Source of the DNA: Clostridia bacterium
Lineage (GTDB): Bacteria; Bacillota_A; Clostridia; Oscillospirales; CAG-382
Direction of reading: 5' to 3'
DNA length: 7,051 nt
Assembly: GCA_017615235.1 (NCBI GenBank)
Contig: JAGAAM010000219.1
Location: forward strand, 1 to 7,051
Under the pieces are notes generated by a model, which was not told where the DNA came from, did no database searches, and saw nothing but the letters and a program-made list of their open reading frames with translations. Below, piece after piece: positions 1-4,962 of the stretch. The position numbers and the translations under genes are program-made. Numbering within the stretch: the stretch's first letter is position 1; each line of letters opens with the position of its first letter.

Positions 1-31
1 CAAAAAGGACAAGGAAGAAAAAGACAACTAA
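1..31 (+). CDS. C-terminal tail of an upstream gene (partial)
   Basis: The frame starting at base 2 reads KKDKEEKDN followed by TAA at 29-31. It is a highly charged lysine/glutamate/aspartate tail of the kind that often ends bacterial proteins. A strong intrinsic terminator follows 13 bases later, which supports a gene really ending here on the + strand. Only nine residues are visible, so the product cannot be named. Confidence 0.5.
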   Translation, partial: KKDKEEKDN

Positions 32-44
32 TCAAAACGGAGAT

Positions 45-78
45 CGGCAAGGGGACTTCTGTCCTTTTGCCGGTTTTT
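45..78 (+). terminator. Rho-independent terminator after the upstream gene
   Basis: The arms at 45-56 (CGGCAAGGGGAC) and 61-72 (GTCCTTTTGCCG) pair over 12 positions, two of them G-U, around a TTCT tetraloop. The run TTTTT follows at 74-78. This is a textbook intrinsic terminator for the gene ending at 31. The next gene's ribosome site begins only three bases after the T-run, so the hairpin also lies just upstream of that gene and may act as a partial terminator or leader hairpin for it. Confidence 0.85.
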
Positions 79-91
79 ACGGAGTGACGTT

Positions 92-1318
92 ATGAAAAAA
101 TCGGTTTTAAGGCAATACGCCGCTTTGCTCGTGCGCGTCGGCGTGAATATTCAGAAAGGCCAGGAGCTTCGCATAGTTTCCGACGTCGAGGCGGCGGATT
201 TCGTAAGGCTCGTCGCGGAGGAAGGCTACCGCGCGGGGGCATCGAACGTCTACGTCGACTGGCTCGACCAGAAGATAAGCCGGCTCGGGTATCAGAAACG
301 CGGGCTCAGGTCGCTTTGCAAGGTGCCGGAATGGAAGGTCGAGAAGGTCAGATACGAGGCGAAGACCCTTCCCGCCGCGATCCACATCGACTGCGAGGAC
401 CCGGACAACCTGCGCGGGATAAACCAGGAAAAGGTCAGCCGCGCGATCATCGCGTACAGCAGCAGGGTCAAGCCCTATCGCGACGAGATGGAGAACAAAT
501 ACCAGTGGCTCGTCGCCGCCTATCCCGGCAAAGCCTGGGCAAAGAAGATGTTCCCGGACGACAGGACCTCCGTCGCCGTCGAAAAGTTATGGAAGGCGAT
601 ACTCGATTCCTGTATGGTCGACGGGATAAACGATCCTTTCAAGGCCTGGGAGAAAAAGAACGCCGATTTCACCGGAAGGTGCGAAAGGCTTAACAAACTG
701 CGCTTCGACTATCTTGAATACAAGTCCTCCAACGGCACCGATTTCCGCTGCGCGCTTATGCCGCAAAGCCTTTGGGCGGGCGGAGGCGAGAACACGCTCG
801 GCGGCGTGTATTTCAACCCGAACATGCCCACCGAGGAGATCTTCACCACGCCTAAAAGCGGCGACTGCGAAGGCAGGCTGGTTTCCACGATGCCGCTTTC
901 GCTGCGCGGAGTGCTCGTGGAGAACTTTTATATCGACTTCAAGGACGGCAAAGCCGTTTCCTGGCACGCCGAAAAAGGGGAAGAGGCTTTGTCGAAGCTC
1001 ATCGCCACCGACGAGGGGAGCTGTAAGCTCGGCGAGCTGGCGCTCGTGCCCGTCGATTCCGCGATAAGCAAAAGCGGACTGCTTTACTACAACACGCTGT
1101 TCGACGAGAACGCGAGCTGCCACGTCGCGCTCGGCGCCGGATATACCAGCAACGTCGAAGGTTTCGCCGGTATGACGATGAAGGAGCTTTACGCGCTCGG
1201 TGTGAACGATTCGATGGTGCACGTCGACTTTATGATCGGCGCGGGCGACCTCTGCGTGACCGGCTATAAAGACGGCGTCGCAACGCCGGTGTTCGTCAAC
1301 GGCAGATTCGTTATTTAA
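92..1318 (+). CDS. M29-family metallo-aminopeptidase
   Basis: Predicted cytoplasmic aminopeptidase (AmpS/PepS/aminopeptidase II family) that removes N-terminal amino acids from peptides using two metal ions. Its 408 residues match the usual length of about 400-415. The C-terminal half carries the expected metal ligands: E249 in NMPTEE, E315 in LGELALVP, H344 in SCHVALG, and H377 and D379 in HVDFMIGAGD. The spacings between these (66, 29, 33 and 2) agree with those I recall for characterised M29 enzymes. The N-terminal domain includes the typical VNIQKGQ segment at 18-24. There is no signal peptide. The ATG has a GGAG ribosome site at 81-84, seven bases away. The stop overlaps the ribosome site of the next gene, so the two are probably co-transcribed. 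Substrate specificity cannot be read from the sequence. Confidence 0.93.
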   Translation: MKKSVLRQYAALLVRVGVNIQKGQELRIVSDVEAADFVRLVAEEGYRAGASNVYVDWLDQKISRLGYQKRGLRSLCKVPEWKVEKVRYEAKTLPAAIHIDCEDPDNLRGINQEKVSRAIIAYSSRVKPYRDEMENKYQWLVAAYPGKAWAKKMFPDDRTSVAVEKLWKAILDSCMVDGINDPFKAWEKKNADFTGRCERLNKLRFDYLEYKSSNGTDFRCALMPQSLWAGGGENTLGGVYFNPNMPTEEIFTTPKSGDCEGRLVSTMPLSLRGVLVENFYIDFKDGKAVSWHAEKGEEALSKLIATDEGSCKLGELALVPVDSAISKSGLLYYNTLFDENASCHVALGAGYTSNVEGFAGMTMKELYALGVNDSMVHVDFMIGAGDLCVTGYKDGVATPVFVNGRFVI

Positions 1319-1328
1319 GGAGATAGTT

Positions 1329-2135
1329 ATGCTTCCTACCGCATTACAGGTCTATTCGGTCCGCACCGACGCGGAACGCGATCTCGCCGGGACTTTCAAA
1401 GCGATAAAAAGTTACGGCTACGACGGGGTCGAGCTCGCCGGGCTTTACGGCAAAAGCGCGAAGGAGTTCGCGCGCGTGACCGCCGCTTCGGGGCTCGTTC
1501 CGGTGTCGGCGCACGTTCCGCTCGCCGATCTTCGGGCGGATACCGGCAAAATAATAAGCGACTACAAAGAGATCGGCTGTAAAAACATCGTCGTTCCCTA
1601 TCTTCCGCAGGAGGACCGTCCCGGCACTCCCGGCTGGAAGAACACCGTGAAAGACGTCCGCGCGATATGCGAAAAACTGACGGATAAGGGATTTACGGTA
1701 AGCTATCACAACCACGATTTCGAGTTCGCGCTCGACGGGAACGGCGATTACTACCTCGACGCGCTGTATTCGGCGATCCCGGCGGAGCTTTTGAAAGCCG
1801 AGATCGACGTCTGCTGGGCGCGCGTAGGCGGTGTCGATCCGGCGGAATATCTTGAAAAATACGCGGAAAGGATCCCTCTCGTCCACTTGAAGGATTACGC
1901 CGGCGGCAAGAGCGACAGGATGTACGCCCTTATCGGCGTCGACGACGGAAAAGAAGCGCAGAGCGAATTCGAGTTCCGTCCGCTCGGCAGGGGAGTCCAG
2001 GATATGAAAAAGATAATAGCCTCCGCCGAAAAAAGCGGCGCCGAATGGCTCATCGTCGAGCAGGACGAACCTTCCATGGGGCTTTCACGCCTCGAATGCG
2101 CGAAGATCAGCGCGGATTATCTGAAAACGATTTAA
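1329..2135 (+). CDS. Sugar phosphate isomerase/epimerase-like TIM-barrel protein
   Basis: Member of the xylose-isomerase-like TIM-barrel superfamily (AP endonuclease 2 / IolE-like fold), whose enzymes isomerise or epimerise sugars and keto-inositols at a divalent metal. The 268-residue length is typical. Recognisable strand-end motifs are GYDGVELAG (E35), YHNHDFEF (127-132 core), the EIDVCW segment with D160, VHLKD with H186, and IVEQDE with E244. These supply the usual Glu/Asp/His/Glu metal-site residues. There is no signal peptide, so it is cytoplasmic. The ribosome site AAGGAG (1317-1322) shares two bases with the previous stop codon, six bases before this ATG, which indicates tight coupling to the aminopeptidase gene. 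The substrate is unknown, and no sugar transporter or kinase is nearby to suggest one. Confidence 0.88.
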   Translation: MLPTALQVYSVRTDAERDLAGTFKAIKSYGYDGVELAGLYGKSAKEFARVTAASGLVPVSAHVPLADLRADTGKIISDYKEIGCKNIVVPYLPQEDRPGTPGWKNTVKDVRAICEKLTDKGFTVSYHNHDFEFALDGNGDYYLDALYSAIPAELLKAEIDVCWARVGGVDPAEYLEKYAERIPLVHLKDYAGGKSDRMYALIGVDDGKEAQSEFEFRPLGRGVQDMKKIIASAEKSGAEWLIVEQDEPSMGLSRLECAKISADYLKTI

Positions 2136-2147
2136 GGAGAAAACAAA

Positions 2148-2963
2148 ATGTCCGAATGCACCCATGACTGTTCGACCTGTCAAGCCGCCTGCGGAAGCCG
2201 CGAGAACGGCAAAGAGAGCGAAAGCATGCTCGTCAATCCCGGAAAGGGAAGCAATATCAAAAAGGTTTACGCCGTAGTCAGCGGCAAAGGCGGAGTCGGC
2301 AAATCGCTGGTCACCTCGCTTTTGGCGGTCAACGCGCGCAGGGCGGATAAATCCGTCGCCATCCTCGACGCCGACATAACCGGCCCGTCGATCCCCCGCG
2401 TTTTCGGGATCAAAGGCGGAGTCACCGGCGACGGTACGCTTATGTGCCCGGCGGAGAGCAGGACCGGAATAAAAATAATGTCTTTGAACCTCCTGCTCGA
2501 ACGCGAGACCGATCCCGTCGCCTGGCGCGGCCCGATCATCGCCGGAGCGGTACAGCAGTTCTGGACCGACGTCAACTGGGGCGACGTCGACGAGATGTAT
2601 ATCGATATGCCTCCCGGAACCGGCGACGTTCCGCTCACCGTGTTCCAGTCGATCCCGGTCAACGGGATAATCATCGTGACCAGCCCGCAGGAGCTCGTCT
2701 CCATGATCGTCGAAAAGGCGGTCAAGCTTGCGGAGATGGTGAATATCCCCGTCGTCGGGATAGTGGAGAACTTCTCTTATTTCAAATGCCCCGACTGCGG
2801 CAAGGAACACCGCATCTTCGGCGAAAGCGGCATCGAGCGCGTCGCGGAGCAGTACGGTATCCCGAAAGTCGAAAAACTCCCTATCGACCCGAAACTCGCT
2901 TCCGCCTGCGACAAGGGCTGTATCGAGCTTTACGGGGGCGGTCTTCTGACCGGGCTTGAATAA
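2148..2963 (+). CDS. Mrp/NBP35-family Fe-S cluster carrier ATPase
   Basis: Cytoplasmic P-loop ATPase of the Mrp/ApbC/NBP35 family (271 residues), expected to bind Fe-S clusters and pass them to target proteins. It has the deviant Walker A GKGGVGKS (46-53), DADITGPS (74-81), the family motif DMPPGTGD (153-160) and VTSPQELV (177-184). The C-terminal C214-P-D-C217 pair matches the cluster-bridging CxxC of dimeric family members. The N-terminus has a second cysteine group, C4, C8, C11 and C15 (Cx3Cx2Cx3C), which could hold another cluster. C254 and C258 near the end are additional cysteines. The ATG has AAGGAG at 2134-2139 overlapping the previous stop, eight bases away. The stop lies two bases before the NAD synthetase start. 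Confidence 0.93.
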   Translation: MSECTHDCSTCQAACGSRENGKESESMLVNPGKGSNIKKVYAVVSGKGGVGKSLVTSLLAVNARRADKSVAILDADITGPSIPRVFGIKGGVTGDGTLMCPAESRTGIKIMSLNLLLERETDPVAWRGPIIAGAVQQFWTDVNWGDVDEMYIDMPPGTGDVPLTVFQSIPVNGIIIVTSPQELVSMIVEKAVKLAEMVNIPVVGIVENFSYFKCPDCGKEHRIFGESGIERVAEQYGIPKVEKLPIDPKLASACDKGCIELYGGGLLTGLE

Positions 2964-2965
2964 AA

Positions 2966-3700
2966 ATGGCTTATAACTTCGACGCGGCGCGGGTGAAAGA
3001 CGCCTGCGTTCAATGGATACGCGGTTTTTTTGAAGAGAACGGCAAAGGCTGCAACGCCGTAGTCGGCATTTCCGGCGGCAAGGACAGCTCCGTCGTCGCC
3101 GCGTTATGCGCCGAAGCGCTCGGAAAGGAGCGCGTCATCGGCGTGCTTATGCCAAACGGCGAACAGCCGGATATCGACAAAGCGTACCTTCTCGTGCGCA
3201 GTTTAGGCATCCGTTATTACGAAGTGAATATCAAAGACGCCTTCGAAGGAGTGAAGAAGAATATCCCCTTCGAGCTTTCGGAGCAAAGCAGGGCGAACCT
3301 TGCGCCGAGACTTAGGATGTCGGCGCTTTACGCCGTTTCGCAGAGCAACAACGGCAGGGTTGCGAACACCTGCAATCTTTCGGAGGACTGGGTGGGTTAT
3401 TCCACACGCTACGGCGACAGCGCCGGCGATTTCAGCCCCTGCTCGCACCTTACGGTGCAGGAGGTCAAGGCGATAGGCAGGCTGCTCGGTCTCCCGGACG
3501 AGCTTGTCGACAAGGTCCCGATCGACGGGCTTTGCGGCAAGACCGACGAGGAAAACCTCGGTTTCACCTACGCCGAGCTCGACCGCTATATCCGCGAAGG
3601 CGTGATCGAAGACGCGGACAAAAAAGCAAAGATCGACCGTTTGCACCGCATAAACGAATTCAAATTAAAACTTATGCCGTCGTTCGACCCCGGCATATAA
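2966..3700 (+). CDS. nadE: NH3-dependent NAD+ synthetase
   Basis: Catalyses the last step of NAD synthesis: ATP-dependent amidation of nicotinic acid adenine dinucleotide. At 244 residues it has only the synthetase domain and no glutaminase (nitrilase) domain, so free ammonia is the expected nitrogen donor. The ATP-pyrophosphatase loop SGGKDSS lies at 36-42. The family segment with N137, E140 and GYSTRYGD (144-151) follows. The DGLCGKTDEENLG stretch (187-199) and the H227/R228 tail region complete the pattern. The start follows the Mrp stop by two bases, and I see no clear ribosome site before it, so translation is probably coupled. The stop codon lies inside the loop of a small hairpin with a T-run. 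A NadM-like gene two genes downstream supplies the preceding step. Confidence 0.95.
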   Translation: MAYNFDAARVKDACVQWIRGFFEENGKGCNAVVGISGGKDSSVVAALCAEALGKERVIGVLMPNGEQPDIDKAYLLVRSLGIRYYEVNIKDAFEGVKKNIPFELSEQSRANLAPRLRMSALYAVSQSNNGRVANTCNLSEDWVGYSTRYGDSAGDFSPCSHLTVQEVKAIGRLLGLPDELVDKVPIDGLCGKTDEENLGFTYAELDRYIREGVIEDADKKAKIDRLHRINEFKLKLMPSFDPGI

Positions 3701-3710
3701 ATGCCTTTTT
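3692..3710 (+). terminator. Weak terminator-like hairpin at the nadE stop codon
   Basis: GGCAT (3692-3696) pairs with ATGCC (3701-3705) around an ATAA loop that contains most of the nadE stop codon. TTTTT follows at 3706-3710. The five-base stem is short, so termination is probably partial at best. The next gene's ribosome site begins immediately after the T-run. It may lower expression of the downstream genes or protect the 3' end of the upstream message; this role is inferred. Confidence 0.45.
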
Positions 3711-3726
3711 ACGGAGGTAAAAAACA

Positions 3727-4386
3727 ATGAAAAAGATTATTGCAGCCGTTCTTACGGCTATCCTCGCCATCCTGGCTCTTGCCGGATGCGATAACGTGAC
3801 CGGCGATCAAAGCGAAGCCGGCACCTCGAAGATCGACGTAAGCATCGTCGAAAAGTCGGAACCTGCTGACGACAGCTCCGCGGTACAGAGCGAGCCCGAA
3901 GCATCCGCCGAAGGCTCGGACGAAGAGCCTTCCGAGCCCGTCTCCGAAGACGTCCCGGAGGACGTTTCCGGCGAAGAAAGCGCGGAGGAGATCTCCTCCG
4001 ACGGGCCTTTGACGCCCGCCGACGAAGTCGTCGCTCTGGCAAATTCGCTTATCGGCACGCCGTACGTACGCGGCGGAACGACCCCGGAAGGGTTCGACAA
4101 CTCCGGGTTCGTCTATTACTGTTTTAAACAAATCGGAGTGAAGATCCCGCGCCAGCTCGCCAAGATCGCGACCGCCGGCACCGAACTCACCCGCGAGGAA
4201 ATGGAGCCCGGCGATATCGCCGTTTTCGCCAACGAGATCGGCGGACCGGCGGGTTTCGTGGGGATCTATATCGGAAACGGCCGGTTCATCGCCTGCAGCA
4301 ATCCCGAAAAACCCACCGCTGTCAAGAATATGGATTCCGAATACTGGACTCCGAGGTTCATAAGCGGCCGCAGGGTCCTCGGCTGA
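3727..4386 (+). CDS. Lipoprotein with degenerate NlpC/P60-like domain
   Basis: Predicted exported lipoprotein of 219 residues. The N-terminus has two lysines, a hydrophobic helix (4-19) and the lipobox LAGC with the lipidated C21. An acidic Ser/Glu/Asp/Pro-rich linker runs to about residue 93. Residues 96-219 resemble NlpC/P60 peptidoglycan hydrolases: LANSLIGTPYVRGG, GFDNSGFVYYCF, MEPGDIAVF and GFVGIYIGNGRFIACS all fall in the family order. The catalytic positions are altered, however. The cysteine of the FDCSG motif is N125, the histidine before VGIYIG is F177, and the third polar residue is A189. The protein therefore probably does not cut peptides as a normal family member and may bind cell-wall material or act as a scaffold. 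The ribosome site GGAGG (3713-3717) is nine bases before the ATG. The gene sits between two NAD-synthesis genes. Confidence 0.85.
   Translation: MKKIIAAVLTAILAILALAGCDNVTGDQSEAGTSKIDVSIVEKSEPADDSSAVQSEPEASAEGSDEEPSEPVSEDVPEDVSGEESAEEISSDGPLTPADEVVALANSLIGTPYVRGGTTPEGFDNSGFVYYCFKQIGVKIPRQLAKIATAGTELTREEMEPGDIAVFANEIGGPAGFVGIYIGNGRFIACSNPEKPTAVKNMDSEYWTPRFISGRRVLG
3844..4005 (+). other. Low-complexity acidic linker coding region
   Basis: This stretch encodes residues 40-93 of the lipoprotein, almost entirely Ser, Glu, Asp, Pro, Ala and Val, with recurring SEP and SED steps (SEPADDSS, QSEPEAS, PSEPVSED). It is likely a disordered, strongly negative spacer holding the C-terminal domain away from the membrane. 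The biased codons (gaa, gac, tcc, gcc) also create long open frames on the opposite strand, which are artefacts. Confidence 0.8.
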
Positions 4387-4390
4387 TAAA

Positions 4391-4942
4391 ATGGCAAAAG
4401 CCTATTCCTTCGGAATGATAATCGGAAGGTTCCAGACCTTCCACAACGGCCACCGCGATATGATCGACAAGGCGATCGCGCTTTGCGATTCCGTCGGCGT
4501 GTTCATCGGCTCGTCGCAGGAGCACGGGACCGAGAAGAATCCGTTCACCTACGAACTGCGCGAGGAACTCCTTTCAAGGATCTACGGCGGCAGGATCCTG
4601 ATCTGCCCTCTGCCGGATATCGGCGTCGGCAACAATCCGCACTGGGGCGATCACGTCATCGAAACGGCGGTCGCACGGTTCGGAAAAACGCCCGACCTGC
4701 TGATCTCCGGCAAAGAAGAACGCCGCATCGACTGGTTCGACAGCGTGAAAGGCCTTTCGGTCGCGGAGCTTTACGTTCCGAAGTCGACGGATATTTCGGC
4801 GACGGAGATGCGCTCGTTTTTCGTCAGCGGCGACCGCGCCGAATGGGAAGAATACACCCCTCGCGAGCTTTGGGGTTATTACGACCGGTTAAGGGAGGAC
4901 GTGCTCGCCTCGATCGGGAACGTCGGCACCGACAGCATTTGA
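4391..4942 (+). CDS. nadM: NadM-like nicotinamide/nicotinate mononucleotide adenylyltransferase
   Basis: Nucleotidyltransferase of the HxGH superfamily (183 residues), expected to join the AMP part of ATP to NMN or nicotinic acid mononucleotide. The ATP-binding motif GRFQTFHNGH (12-21) has both histidines (H18, H21), and the second motif ISATEMR (135-141) matches ISxTxxR. The segment SSQEHGTEKNPFT (41-53) resembles the archaeal NadM signature (GSAQ...ENPFT) more than bacterial NadD. There is no Nudix domain. The usual proline of GRFxPFHxGH is T16. The gene starts four bases after the lipoprotein stop (TGATAAAATG) with no clear ribosome site, so coupling is likely. Its proximity to nadE supports a role in NAD synthesis. 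A related cytidylyltransferase function is less likely but not excluded. Confidence 0.82.
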   Translation: MAKAYSFGMIIGRFQTFHNGHRDMIDKAIALCDSVGVFIGSSQEHGTEKNPFTYELREELLSRIYGGRILICPLPDIGVGNNPHWGDHVIETAVARFGKTPDLLISGKEERRIDWFDSVKGLSVAELYVPKSTDISATEMRSFFVSGDRAEWEEYTPRELWGYYDRLREDVLASIGNVGTDSI

Positions 4943-4962
4943 AAAGAAAAGAGATGTAACGA

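Noticed and set aside
2085..2810. 241-codon open frame on the minus strand
   Set aside because: It is a shadow of the Mrp ATPase gene, whose motifs are unmistakable in the + frame. It has no ribosome site or family features.
2444..2959. 171-codon + strand frame overlapping the Mrp gene
   Set aside because: It is an out-of-frame reading of the Mrp gene, Arg-rich and with no motif.
3758..4100. Two overlapping minus-strand frames, one very Arg-rich and one Ser/Pro-rich
   Set aside because: Both are by-products of the acidic low-complexity linker of the lipoprotein read in antisense.
4090..4110. Possible sequencing error or frameshift at the NlpC/P60 active site
   Set aside because: The frame and flanking motifs are intact, and both altered codons differ from the canonical ones at two positions, so a simple read error does not explain it.
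4954..4959. ATG-TAA start-stop pair just upstream of the permease-GGDEF start
   Set aside because: A minimal upstream start-stop could affect initiation, but one six-base occurrence after a weak purine run is expected by chance and nothing else supports it.
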